A DNA stretch of 64,000 nt. It comes from Tubiluchus corallicola. Taxonomy: Eukaryota > Priapulida > Priapulimorpha > Priapulimorphida > Tubiluchidae. A program made the position numbers and the translations under genes. Position 1 is the first letter of the stretch, and every line of letters starts with the position of its first letter. The notes below the pieces were generated by a model that ran no database searches, was not told the origin of the DNA, and saw only the letters and a list, made by a program, of their open reading frames with translations. The stretch spans positions 680,001 through 744,000 of the forward strand of contig JAQGDQ010000047.1 of assembly GCA_030141605.1 (NCBI GenBank). The letters run 5' to 3'. Positions 41,601 to 52,300 of the stretch are shown here, piece after piece.

Positions 41601-43668
41601 CTTGAACATGAAACTTACTACAATTGAAGCGACGTTCGCCTTGTGAGAATAAGCGAGATGTCCCTGGTTCATATGTACGCTGGGCCTAGACTTTTTCACA
41701 TTTCCAGTTTTTCGTAGAAATTTGGCTTCCAATTCAACAATTACTTCCATCATTTACCGTTCTCAATCAACTACTGTTTAGGCACATGTGGCTCTAACTA
41801 TATGCATGTGAATTAAGACTCCAGGAATGAAAATAAGACAGTTGATCATTAAGTTTCTGTTGTTGAATATCGAATGGAAAACTCTGTTTATTATGTCAGT
41901 AATATCACGTAAAACTATAATGCTAACAACTATGAAAAACTTTCGTAATCCTTTGGGATGTAAAAAAACGTACATCTATACATGCTATTACTATCTATAG
42001 CACGTTATTAAACATGTAAAAAAATCGTCACTTTGTTTAATTCAAACTTCTGAATTTTTCAGGTTATTACATACCATATTTTCCAGAATATACTAAGTAT
42101 CCTATCTAGGCATTTTTGTAACGAGAAAGTTTTTTTTCTTTCAGCCACAGAACATCTTGCTCACAAATCCGCTTCCACACGGTGACATTAAGTTGTGTGA
42201 TTTCGGACTGGCGAGATTAGTGGACAGCAGTACTGACTTCCGAGAAATCGTTGGGACGCCTGACTATATTGGTGAGTTTCGGTTTTTTTTTTGTTTGCAC
42301 TAAAATAATGTTACTTTATTGTGGCACTACATTTTTGTAGTGAATTTTCCAGAAATCTAAATTTAGTGTATTGAATTGTTTCATTATGCATACTTACAAC
42401 ACACACACACTGTACATTTATACTATATTTAGTTAAACGCTTTTAATGGTAGGCAGACCTAGTTATCTCCATTAGCTCTGTCATTTGAGTGCCAGATGGC
42501 TTGCTTAGGCCATAAAAGTTATGATAGAAATGTAAGCCTAAAGAGGTTTATGCTGGCTTACTCAGGTTTAATTTTTATTTTACAGCTCCTGAAATTTTGA
42601 GCTATGAACCAATCAGTACACAGACAGATATGTGGTGAGTGCCAATAAACAACTGCTACCTATAATACATGCTTGGATTTTCCTAAACTAATTTTAATGA
42701 AAGTGTCAACATTTACAGAAAATTAGGGATATTTCTATACATTCCAGGAGTTCGGAAAGATTAGCTGACATTTGCCAGTTATTTTGATTGCTATAAATTG
42801 AGTGTAGGCCTTGTTCTTTCTATTAAGTGTGTAATTCAGTGGTAATGTATTTGGATCATCAGTACTCAGCTATTCAATTTAAACCGTGGATCTTTCTATA
42901 ACAGATTTTTTTTGATGTTTCAATACTCTGCCTATAGCAAATCTGTAGGTGCATAGTTTTAGCTATTTTTATTTTAACAGTTGAACTAAAATTAATGCAT
43001 TTAAACTTTTCCAGGAGCATTGGCGTGTTAACTTACGTCATGTTAACGGGCTGTTCGCCGTTCATTGGTGCTTCAAACCAGGAGACCTTTCTCAATATAT
43101 CACAAGTCAATCTCGATTTTCCTGATGAACTGTTTGAACATATATCTCCACAGGCAAAAGACTTTATTTGCCAGCTTTTGCAGTCAGATCCAAGGTATGA
43201 ATCACAGGCAAATTGTGTGTGTCACGTAGCTGTGAATAGTTCTTCTTATAGGCAAGGCATGATAATGATCTTGTTTTTGAGGCTTGTTCATTTAACGGTA
43301 CTTGCGGGAGCACATAAATGCACGAAAGGAACACTAAATTGAAAAGTCTGAAAATTTTTGCATTTGAGACTCGATTGCGAGATATTCTGCTTTCTGGGCA
43401 GCTATGCTATTCATTATGTCACAGAAATTTATTACACTTTTTTGCAAATTAAAAATATTCTTTGCCTTGCAGTGACCGCGCGACAGCACGTGACTGTTTA
43501 AATCATCCGTGGTTATGGCACGACAATCACAACCACCAAGAGACAATCCTGCTAATTACGTCACCAAGGTGCTTACGGCGACCGCATCCCATCTGTAACG
43601 ATGAAACAATGGAGGATGACGTATCACAACCAAAGCGCGCTAAGGTCGATGATGAATTTGTTTACTAG
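281..43668 (+). CDS. STK17: STK17/DRAK-family serine/threonine kinase (7 exons)
   Basis: Join of 281-429, 28940-29152, 37115-37253, 42145-42271, 42586-42634, 43015-43194 and 43473-43668: 1053 nt, 350 residues plus stop, every intron GT-AG and every phase compatible. Seen: RTEPF pre-domain motif (34-38), glycine loop ARGKFGVV (49-56), Lys71 in YAAKF, helix-C Glu89 in HEIAV, EYAAGGELF hinge (120-128), catalytic HLDIKPQN (163-170, Asp165), DFG at 186-188, APE at 210-212, and [10 protein letters not shown]. The RRRGQD patch (77-82) and HLD in place of HRD are typical of DRAK and DAPK kinases. Known: DRAKs phosphorylate myosin regulatory light chain and act in actomyosin control and apoptosis. Human STK17A and STK17B have 414 and 372 residues, so the tail here is somewhat shorter. 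It ends with a basic PKRAKV stretch (339-344), possibly a nuclear signal, before the DDEFVY end. Single-copy pro-orthology to both human paralogues is inferred. Confidence 0.95.
430..7732 (+). other. STK17 intron 1, proximal part
   Basis: AT-rich non-coding sequence. Open frames are short and lack homology or splice context. No RNA gene or repeat array recognised apart from a small AT palindrome cluster near 576-625. Confidence 0.7.
7733..8216. mobile_element. Foldback element with 152-bp inverted arms
   Basis: Left arm 7733-7884 and right arm 8066-8216 are near-perfect inverted copies; outer ends are TGATTGAAAATATGAATG and its complement. The 181-bp centre is a TA/ATGT microsatellite. No clear target duplication. 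The structure could be a foldback/MITE transposon or a local inverted duplication around a fragile TA tract; no coding sequence. Confidence 0.8.
7911..8049. repeat. TA/TATG microsatellite
   Basis: Compound TATA, TATG and ACATAT repeats forming the loop between the two inverted arms at 7733-7884 and 8066-8216. Confidence 0.9.
8217..21509 (+). other. STK17 intron 1, middle part
   Basis: No gene seen. Notable small items: a pair of CCAATCAG motifs (12894-12921), a cluster of CCGGAC motifs (14574-14625) and the duplication at 19389-19489. Confidence 0.7.
19389..19489. repeat. Local duplication of a 42-45-bp segment
   Basis: Copies at 19389-19430 and 19445-19489, each with GAATAAATAA, a GCTTATTTAG/GTTTATTTAG core and GTTTTCCTCAT. 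Confidence 0.8.
21510..22152. mobile_element. PIF/Harbinger-like MITE (643 bp)
   Basis: Terminal inverted repeats of about 25 bp: the left end GGCCCACTTCACAATGAGG and the complement of the right end differ by one base, and both run into GACGC. Flanked by TTA trinucleotides (21507-21509, 22153-22155), the target duplication usual for PIF/Harbinger. CG-rich GCGCGG tracts lie inside both ends. No transposase frame. Confidence 0.75.
22902..22996. repeat. Compound CAAT/CTAT and TA microsatellite
   Basis: TCTATCAATC-type tetranucleotides followed by TA and TAA repeats. Confidence 0.9.
23371..23450. repeat. TATATTCAA minisatellite
   Basis: Several imperfect copies of GTATATTCAATATATTATAT. Confidence 0.85.
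24171..24178. repeat. hAT target-site duplication, left
   Basis: TTCTATAC, repeated exactly at 24713-24720. Confidence 0.85.
24179..24712. mobile_element. hAT-like MITE (534 bp)
   Basis: Ends are imperfect inverted repeats: CACTGGTTCCCAACCTT on the left, CATGGGTTCCCAATCTT as the complement of the right. Perfect 8-bp flanking duplications TTCTATAC lie at 24171-24178 and 24713-24720. An 8-bp duplication and CA-GGTTCCCAA ends are hallmarks of the hAT superfamily. Internal GCGACCCC motifs recur near both ends. There is no transposase, so it is non-autonomous. Confidence 0.88.
24713..24720. repeat. hAT target-site duplication, right
   Basis: TTCTATAC, repeated exactly at 24171-24178. Confidence 0.85.
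24721..27795 (+). other. STK17 intron 1, distal part
   Basis: Non-coding apart from the GA microsatellite at 26486-26715. A 121-codon frame at 24979-25344 has no recognisable features. Confidence 0.65.
26486..26715. repeat. GA microsatellite
   Basis: Two copies of a GACCAGAAAGAGAGAG unit, then about 90 bp of pure GA, then a second GA block after CACACACA. It generates spurious Ser/Leu or Arg/Glu open frames on both strands. Confidence 0.95.
27796..28032. repeat. 72-bp tandem repeat, at least 3.3 copies, running into the gap
   Basis: Units start at 27796, 27868, 27939 and 28011 (spacing 72, 71, 72) with only one or two differences each. The last copy is cut off by Ns, so the true array is longer. 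A diverged single copy lies at 63175-63234. Confidence 0.93.
28033..28442. other. Assembly gap (410 N)
   Basis: Undetermined bases directly after the 72-bp tandem array. Most likely unresolved repeat copies; the sequence after the gap does not continue the unit. Confidence 0.98.
28443..28939 (+). other. STK17 intron 1, 3' end
   Basis: Sequence after the gap leading to the T-rich acceptor tract of exon 2. Nothing else seen. Confidence 0.7.
28940..29152 (+). CDS. STK17: STK17 exon 2 (glycine loop to hinge)
   Basis: Follows a long T-rich tract ending in CAG. The first base completes Arg50, giving the loop ARGKFGVV. The exon carries the ATP-binding Lys71 and helix-C Glu89 and ends inside Tyr121 of the hinge LVLEY, at donor TA/GTAAGT. 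Confidence 0.95.
30427..30715 (+). other. Exon-like GC-richer island of unknown nature
   Basis: ATGGCGATG at 30427 has a strong start context and reads [20 protein letters not shown] before a stop. A polypyrimidine tract and CAG near 30572 precede a second open segment ([14 protein letters not shown]). May be a decayed gene or retrocopy; nothing recognised. Confidence 0.25.
32640..32970. repeat. Degenerate minisatellite-like region
   Basis: Recurrent GATATCACAGATCCCAAG / GATGTCATAG / AAAGATTGTGA motifs at irregular 30-70-bp spacing; probably an old tandem array. Confidence 0.45.
34543..34650. repeat. TCG/TCA trinucleotide repeat
   Basis: Imperfect TCG and TCA units; the open frames it creates are low complexity. 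Confidence 0.85.
37115..37253 (+). CDS. STK17: STK17 exon 3 (hinge to catalytic loop)
   Basis: Acceptor TTTGCAG. Encodes AAGGELFNQ, helices D and E, and the start of the catalytic loop VHLDIK, ending on a codon boundary at donor AAG/GTAAAT. Confidence 0.95.
37254..42144 (+). other. STK17 intron 3
   Basis: 4891 bp. A minus-strand frame at 37736-37930 looks mildly protein-like but matches nothing I recognise. Otherwise AT-rich and featureless. Confidence 0.65.
42145..42271 (+). CDS. STK17: STK17 exon 4 (PQN, DFG, activation loop)
   Basis: Acceptor TTTCTTTCAG. Begins with PQNILL, continues through [13 protein letters not shown] (Mg-binding Asp186) and the [10 protein letters not shown] activation-loop end. 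The last base is phase 1 of Ala210. Confidence 0.95.
42586..42634 (+). CDS. STK17: STK17 exon 5 (APE motif)
   Basis: A 49-nt exon encoding [16 protein letters not shown], with both end codons split (Ala210 and Trp226). It is too short to stand out as an open frame but is required by phase and homology. Confidence 0.93.
43015..43194 (+). CDS. STK17: STK17 exon 6 (C-lobe)
   Basis: Completes Trp226 and encodes [31 protein letters not shown] and [13 protein letters not shown]. This is close to the same block of vertebrate STK17A. Donor CCAAG/GTATGA. Confidence 0.95.
43473..43668 (+). CDS. STK17: STK17 exon 7 (C-lobe end and tail)
   Basis: Completes Ser286, then [15 protein letters not shown] closes the kinase fold. 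A short His/Asn-rich linker and a basic-acidic tail [12 protein letters not shown] precede the TAG at 43666. The EF-Y ending resembles the EFIY end of human STK17A. Confidence 0.93.
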
Positions 43669-45118
43669 TATTGTTTGTAAATTATAAAGAATTATCACAA
43701 AGCAATTATTACTTGTAACATGAAGTCTACAAACTGAAAACAGTTAAAAATTACGTATACGTAATATGCATAATATATCTTCCAGATGGGAACTGTCTGT
43801 TTGTTACACACTCAATAAAAGAAAATTATTGATGGATACCTATCCTCGGTTAGTGTTTTTCTTACAAATTACAACATGTTTTTACTGAAAAACATTTTAC
43901 ACAAAAAAGTTTTATTTCATTTAAATTGTTTTTTACCATACTAACAGACACTAATAAGTGTAAATAATGCTTTTTGCAATATTATTTTTATACTGTGATA
44001 TGTAGTTTTGAGAAAGTAAATGTGTTGTTTCTGTGTAATTACTAAAATAAGCCCCTTCTTTGTGCTGCCTGAAAAGAACAGCAGTGTCGTGAAACAAATA
44101 AACTTGTGATGTATTTATTTGTAAAAATCATAGTTGTTATTGCTTTAGAAGTGTTGTCAATAGTAAAGAATATTACTCTGTCCTCATTTCAGCCTTGTTG
44201 TAAATGTGTTTATTATCATTAGTCACAAAACATAGATTTAAGTATTGAAATTTGATATTTTAGTCAAGGTTGGCAAGTGTCAAATGCTGATGGTGATGAA
44301 TTTTCCACAGCAATTAGCAGGACTTTTGTAATAACTTTAGACAAGAATGAATAGAGGTACAAAGATCCTACTGCACTGCATTATTTGCTTGTATGTACAG
44401 AATAGTAGCAAAATGGCTTAAATATGTAAGGAATTTACTTGCAATTACAATCCGAAAAATGTGTCTTTGTTATGCATTGTTTAGATTAGTTGTGTATGGT
44501 GATAGCATCTATTTTTTTCAACTTGTCTGAAATAATACTGGCAGACAACATAATTAAGCGTCAAGTGTTTTGAGTGTGTGTGGATTGCTTACACGGGAAA
44601 CTTGCATTTCCTAAGAATAGTATTAATACAACTTTACAATCATTTGTAAATATTGTTCCGCTAAAATAGTTATTAATGGGTATAGTATAAATTATCTGCT
44701 TTGCTATTTTGCTTGATTTTGCTTTCACATAAATGTGAATGTGTGTAAATTTTCTGTATAGAATTTCTGTTCTGCAGAGTGCCCTGTCTGTACTGCAATT
44801 ATAATAAATAAATCTTTTCAGAATTGTTTAAGAAGTCATTTTAAAAGTAGCATTTTATAATTATAATTCACGAAAGCATTGTTAGATACTATCAAGAATA
44901 CCAAACAATACAAAAATATACGTTTTAAAAATAATCACTTTTACAAACTTTATAAAATGTATAAAAATTATAAAATAAAAACAACAATTAAAACATGAGA
45001 TAAAATAGTTCTAGTTGATTAAATACAACAATACAAAGTAAAAAAGAATTTAGTAGAAACTGTATAGTACTAGTACATAAAATAAAAACAACATATAGAC
45101 TCTGGTTACAAGTTTACA
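43669..45118. other. Convergent intergenic region and 3' UTRs
   Basis: Separates the stop codons of the kinase (plus) and LRRC23 (minus). Plus-strand AATAAA hexamers occur at 43814, 44097 and 44803; any could end the kinase transcript. I saw no canonical AATAAA on the minus strand close to the LRRC23 stop. No other coding potential seen. Confidence 0.6.
43814..43819 (+). terminator. Candidate polyadenylation signal for STK17
   Basis: First AATAAA hexamer downstream of the kinase stop, about 145 bp past the TAG. Further copies lie at 44097-44102 and 44803-44808, so a longer 3' UTR or alternative ends are possible. Confidence 0.4.
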
Positions 45119-45306
45119 TCATTTTTCCCTTTCGTCGCTTTTTTTACGATTTTTCTTCTCCAGTTCTTCTTCACGTTGCTGTTCAAAGATGTCCTCGGCG
45201 TCTCTTCGTTCTTCATCATCGTATTTTTCCTTATCAAGACGATCTAATTTCCTCAACCGGATGAGCACTTCTATCCTGTATTCTACTTCATCCACCAATG
45301 GATTAT
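45119..45306 (-). CDS. LRRC23: LRRC23 exon 10 (LRR cap and coiled coil)
   Basis: Completes Asp336 and encodes NPLVDEVEYRIEVLIRL, LDRLDKEKYDDEERR and a Lys/Glu-rich tail ending at the TGA at 45119-45121. Matches DNPCTDETSYRQEALVQMP and LDKEFYEEEE of vertebrates. Confidence 0.95.
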
Positions 45307-46245
45307 CTGCAATTCAAAGAATTATTCACATAACTTTTTTGTGCAGCATTGTGCAAGATAAATAGTTTCACAATCTTTCAAAAAAAATTGTGACAAAAAA
45401 TAAGCATTATTTTGGCAATAACATAATACTACATGGCTTGCAACACCATTGCTGTTCTATATAATGAGAAATTCTTGATGGGCAGTTACAACAAGTTCAC
45501 AGAATTTGTTTTGAGATTACAGAAGTGGTTGATAGGTGTCGCCACAATATTGGAACATAAAAGATGAGACTCTTGTTTTGCAAACACCATGCAGCAAACA
45601 AAATGCAAAAGACCTTAACAAGAACTCTAATGGAGCATGATTAATTCTGAGATCACAGCAAATATTAAGAATGGAATAGGTAATGTTATGAAAGAATTAA
45701 CAGAGGAAAATCCATAGATTTAAATAAAGCCACAGAAAGGTTGCCAGACTGCAAAGTGTGAGGCAACAATAGGTGCCATGGTGTACAATACAAAAAAATT
45801 CTTGCATAGTCTACAGCTTATTGTTGCAATCTCGGAAATGTGTAAACCCCAATTGTTTTCACAAACACCTAGTAAGTCCATTAATTTAAAAACCACTTTA
45901 ACTATTTATTTTTTCTTCTTTTTTCTTCACCAAAAAAATAATACCATGTTTAAAGAATGCTTATTTCATCAAAGTAATCCAATAAATCAATGTTTTTCAA
46001 TAAACGAAAACACTTTCAAAACTAGCTGAAACAAATTTACTTCGTATTTTAAAAAAATGGGAGAATATGTCATTAGTAAATGCTGAAGTGCCGACACAAA
46101 ACTGTATCAGTACTCCAAGTAATTTACCTATCAATATTAGTTCTTTGAGAAACGGCAAGCATTTCAGCTTATCCAGTTGATCAATGTCTGCCAACTCATT
46201 ACTTCTGCAATAATAATATAAAACTTATTAGTGCCATAATAAATA

Positions 46246-46303
<58 letters not shown>

Positions 46304-49300
46304 TTATTCTGCACTTGAAATAAAAATGTTCAAGCATCCCAAATTTTTGTTAAAGAAAAATTTGAATATTAATTTTATATTAATTTTTTTTGAGAAAAAT
46401 GTTAGAGAGTTTCAGCAATAAAACTGTGATCTGTGATAAGCGCTTCGTATAAGTAGTAAAACCAATTTAAAGTCACAATTACTTCGTGCTTGGGTTCACT
46501 AATTTTGAACGAAAAATGGCATCATCTGGCTACCGTCCAATATAAATACTTATCCACCCAGGTTCTTGAGTGAACTTTTTTGCAGCTGCAGTTCCTATTA
46601 TGAATTATACAACCCAAAACATTAAATGAGAGATTACTAATAATTTTTTTTGCTTGTGATGACTCCCGTTGCCACTATGCAATGAAAACTATTTACTGAG
46701 GATAAAATAATAGTGTCAACTCGGCTAGTTAATACCAACAAAGCAACAGAATTATTTTAACAAGTTAAAAGTGAACTGTATAAACTAAGTAACTTGCTGG
46801 CACCTACTGTGAGCCCGCAGCCTCGCAGAATTCCACTCTCATCTGGAGCATAATTATGTTATGTGTAGTACTTACATATTTTGAATGTATAATCTATGAA
46901 TTAAAGCTATGTATGCACTTTGAAGGTATTGTTAATTGATCCAATGACTGATTTTTACAAAAATACAGAGTTAAACACAAAAATTTAGCAAATAGCTAAA
47001 TTTTCGAGTGAAATGCAGAAATTTTGTTATGTGTGCCTTCATGCTGTCCATCAGCTTATGTCATTTTCAAATACGCCTGCAGAGAGGATTGTTTGGCAGG
47101 AGATAAGAATGATTTAAATTTCTTTTGCGTTTTTCAGCAAGGCATTTTATGGGCATATATTATATGGCAATTTCAGTATCTCAAAGTGTATTATAAATGT
47201 TCAAGGTTGGTTTTCCCTTTAATACAGCAAATCAAAAGGCTCTACACAAAGACTTGGTGAATAGTGACCCATATTTAAATAATGCATTTGTGTGGTGTAT
47301 AATAGTGCAGCTAATTAAAAATTGCATTGAATATTGTCAATGGAAAGTGTCAGCTCAAACATAAACTAACAAAAATGTTTGTTCAACCCTTATCCTTTCT
47401 TCTTTTTTGCCTAAATTTGACAATTTGTTTATTGTATAATAATTTTGAGATTACTGTAAACTGTATAATCAGTGCATGCTGGAAATATCTGAGAATTTTG
47501 TGAGGAAAGCCAAACGCAAAAATTTCTAGGCGCATCAATTACACTAGTATTCAATTTGCTACTGCCTATGTACTAGCATTGTTCAGTTTAGTTCAGAACA
47601 TAAAACCGGAAAGCATTGGCTAATGCTAGTATGCTGTCACAGTTAACTGTCCCAGCATACATGTTACCGATTAGCTAGTGAAAGGTATCGCCTACTTTTG
47701 TTGATTCTCATCACTTGATTTGAACTGTTCACACCTAATACAGTACATTAACGTGACAGCAGGCATTGATAAATGCGTATAGGTTCTTGTATATGCTGGT
47801 AAATACAGACAGTAATATTATTAATGACAGCACATTGCTTGGCAATGAGCCTTACTGTGAAATGAAGCCATAAATTTTTGTCAATCTTTAATTTGCATAG
47901 CATAATTTGCTTGGGATACTGTATCGCAAACTTGTATTATTATGCAAACAGGGCTTTAAAGCTCAACTCTCAAAAATTTAGCTTACATTTTTTCCCAGTT
48001 TACAGTATAGCTGTCACATATTTTCATGTTTGTATCATTGATGAGCACTGAATGATGCATAAGTAAACAGATCCTACAGGAACATTAAACTGAGCACAAA
48101 TCAAATGAAGTTTGTTCTACTTTTCAGTTTTGCAAAATTTGCTTTAGTTTTGCCAGCTTTTTTCAAAATTATCACACACACATGTCCAAAATCAGACTAG
48201 TGTGGCAAATGCAAAATTAATTAAGTATAAACAGTATTATCATATACCACCTGACATTGAGATATTGTAGTTCCTTCATGTTGGAAGAAAATCCTTCCAG
48301 TGTTTCAAGATTGTTGTCACGTATGTGAAGGTTCTTTAATGAAACCAGGTTTTCTAATCCAGCAAGTTCTTGTATCCTATTTTCTGCCTGTAATTTAAAA
48401 CTATTCTAGCTTTTGCAACAAGTGAGTTAGAAATATAATTTAACCCTTTCACATTACACAGAGACTTATATTTATATTACATTATAATTGATTTTTACCA
48501 ATACATAGTATCAAAGCCAAAAAACACAGTGCCATTATTTACTTTTTTCTATTTCAACTTTTCCTGTGTTTTGCTATAATTGTCCTGTAATTAAGTTTTA
48601 TTTTTAACAGTTTTAGTGTAATAATTATGTTTACTTCATGCTAACACACAGTGCCATTATTTACTTTTTTTGTTCATATTTTTCTGTGTTTTACTATAAT
48701 TTTTTTGTAATTAAGTTTTATTTATAACAGTTTTAATGTAATAATTATGCTTATTTCATGCTTTATTTCAATATGGCATACATAGTGGTTCAAAGGTAGT
48801 TGTATTTGTTGTGCAGAAGGCCAACGATTCAAATCTCGAAATGATTTCAGGCTTTCTTGTTGGCACCCAGAGTGTATCTGGATAAAAGCATTGTATCTTT
48901 AAATTGTTTAATTTCTGTGTAAACTATACAGCCTTATTATTTGGCACCTGTACCTGTACAACATGTGCGATAACACAATTTGTCATTTATTAAAACATTC
49001 AAGTCTATAATGGAGGTGTTTTGAATTTTAAAAAAATAGATCAAGTTACACAAACTCTTGTTTTGAAACATTTTTTACAAGCACTTCAAGGTGGTCATCT
49101 TATCAGAATAAGTGCTTAGAGTTATTTGAACAAAAACTATAAACCAAATACCAGCTTTTTTAAAGTTTGTTAGTCATGTACAGCATCAATTTAGGAATTC
49201 TGAATAACCTGTTAAGAAAAACTTGAAAAAAAATCAAAGAATCTATTTAATATATGCAGCAGTAAATTGTCACAAATTAAACATAAGATATACAAATCTT

Positions 49301-52300
49301 ACAACAAAGGCTACAAAAAGCTGTATTTAATCAAAATTCAAAATATTTTTGGATTTTAAAACAATGCCAATGCATTTATCTGTATCCATTTTTTTTAATA
49401 ATGAGTGTTGGATTTATTTACATACCAAGAATAGATTCTTTAATGATGGTAACTCAAGACCGGCAGTAGATCTGAGTTTATTACCCCTTAGTTCAAGTGT
49501 ATGCAGATTAGAAAGCAGATGCTTATTTAGTCCTGTCACCTTGGAAATCATGTTATCTAAAGTACACAGAAAGTTAGTGTTGATATTAGTTATTGCTGGC
49601 ATGCCAAAATAAACCTCAAAGTTAGTAGTGAAACAGTTAAATTACCAAGAGGTTATTATTCCATAAATCTTTGCACATATCACTGAGGCACTCTTTTTCT
49701 GAGTTAAGTTATGAGAAAAATGATAACAAGACAAAATATAGTTATATACTCACATGAAAGACCAAGAAATTCAATGAGCGGATAGTCCAAGTTTTCTGTT
49801 GTCTCAATCTTGTTATTGCTAAAAGAAGCCACTTGCAAGTATGGCAGATCAGATATGCTAAAACACAAAAAAGTGAACTAAACATAAGTTTTCAATGTGC
49901 AACTGAACATCCGCACTCTACAAAATATGAATGAAAATTTTAGGACTTTATGTTATGTTCTGCAATATCGTGATTTCCTGTGGCGCAAGTGCCGGATGAT
50001 ATCGCACCACAGAATTTTTCCTTTTTGCGATAATGATATTTGAATCCTATTAGTAAACAAAAGCAGTATTCATTTGCATACTGTACTTGTAACATGCCTT
50101 ACTAGCACCAGAAAGTTTTTAAAGACAACTATCGTTGTTATTTCCATTTATAATTTAGCTGCATGAAATGTATGTCATATACTGAACATTCCAGATATAT
50201 TTACTTTTTTGGGTAACTTTATGCTGTCAGTAACACAAACAGAAATGTGTTCTGTCTTTTTAGTTAGCTACAGTTTTCCATTGACAGCGTACTGTTGAAA
50301 AATTTTCTGGACAATATGCCCTTAGTGCTTTTCGACATTTGCAGGTATGTAGTCGTTTATGTGGGATAAATCATGTGTGCTGTCTTGACAAGTCTATAGT
50401 TCTTTTGACTACAAAATTGTGAAATACGGAAATTTCTGATAAATTAACGCCAACAATTTTTTGAACCATACTTTTGAACAATATTCATTGAACCATACAG
50501 AGCACTAGCTTTATGTATGTGCCTGAGGAAAATTTTGGTCGACGAAAGGCACATGGCATAACATTATGCATGTATTTCACTGTTGTTATTAATGTATTTA
50601 GATATAATACATTATTTACAGTACAGTCTTGTTCATAATTCCAAGTACAATTTTTTAAGCATGAGATAAAAGCAGAAAGTTTTCCACGCCAAAAACGAAA
50701 GAAACACTACTCTTTTTTTAATAACACAACGTTCTCTCAAACTCCGATAAAAGCTGCATCATTGACAAAACAAATGTCTTGATGGAGATTTTGGTAGCAT
50801 TTGATACCCATATCTATAGTTAACTCTATATTGAAACAACAACGTAGCAGTAACATTATGAATCCTATTTAAAGCAATTAGAAACTTCAGAAAGAATGGC
50901 ATTTGTAGTAAATATTGAAGAACATTTAAATATTTACCTGGCAGTTGTTAACTTATTATAGTCAGCTTTCAAAGTAAGCAGCTGTGAGCAGTTAGAAAGA
51001 ACTGCGAGCTCTTTTAAGAAATTACTCGATAAATCAATGTAGCGCAAATGGTGATACGTAGCTAAAATGCTAACGTCGTTTAAATTCCTGAAATTAAATA
51101 ATATATTCTAGCTACACAATGTCCAAATTCATATAAACCACCACATTTATGCACCTACATGAATATGCAGCAAAACACTCTAGTACTATGCACTGAAGAA
51201 GTGTGGGACTGAAGACTGAAATTATATTAAAAGAAAACTTCCCTGTTTACTGTAGTTGTTCAAAATCAAGCACTCTTTTAAACAAATGGGTGAGAAATCA
51301 TAAACAAATCTTGAAAAAATATCTCATTCTTCTCTCAATGGACTGACATAAAGTCAGCTGGTTTTTTAAAAGCTTCACTTAAAGCCTATTTGGACTGTAT
51401 GGACGCTTAAGTTGTCATCCTCACATGTTACACAATCTTGTCAGATGACTGTGATGAGTATCATGTTTTTAGACTATAGGGCCTTCCCATAGGTACGCAA
51501 AGCTCTGAAACAAAAGCAGTGGTCACATGCGAGAAATTCTGGGACTTGATTAGGTAAACTCATGTGCACATCATTCAGGAATTATACATGATCAGTTTCA
51601 TCTGTATTACGCAAAGCTATCATTCACGTGTATTCAGACTGTCAGAAAAGCATGTTACTCACTCACTTTCACCAAGAATAATTACAACATTGCCTGAAAC
51701 TTAGGAGAAATAGCAACAAAAAAGTTTGTTACCACTTGCTCTTATCTATAATTTATTTTAATGTTAAGTTTGCCACTTATTCATCAAAATAAATTAATTT
51801 GACATGTTATATACCTTTTATGAATGTCAAGATTAACAAATGCATAAGCGAATCCGCTGCCCGTCTTGCATAACATTGACAAGCATTCAACGATATCATC
51901 TTTGATCAATGCACGACCTTCTTCCTCTTCTGCCTCTTCTTTTTCTTCCCCTTCTTCTTCTTTTTCTCTTTCTTCTTCTTGCTCTTCTGCTTCTCCTTCA
52001 CTGCCTTCGTCTCCTTCTATGAGTAACTGCAAGCACAAGTAAAACAGATTTTTATATAAAAAAAGGAGATTTATGACTTTAATATCTTACAAATTAAGCA
52101 TCTGAAAAAAACATTGACAAAAATTACAAAATAAACGATAACGCATTTTCGTACCATCTTTGGTTGACTAGCTGAGAATGCAGCATGGTAACAGTTGGGC
52201 AGCTGTTTGTTATTACGGATCCCATGTGAATGACAAAACCCTGTTCAGATGTAGAATGCAATTACAGTTTTGTGCTATAAGCTTTTGATATCATTATGTA

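Larger units (their letters stand above)
46205..48250 (-). other. LRRC23 intron 8
   Basis: 2046 bp containing the AAT repeat, dispersed repeat copy A and the mariner-like MITE. No coding exon. Confidence 0.7.
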
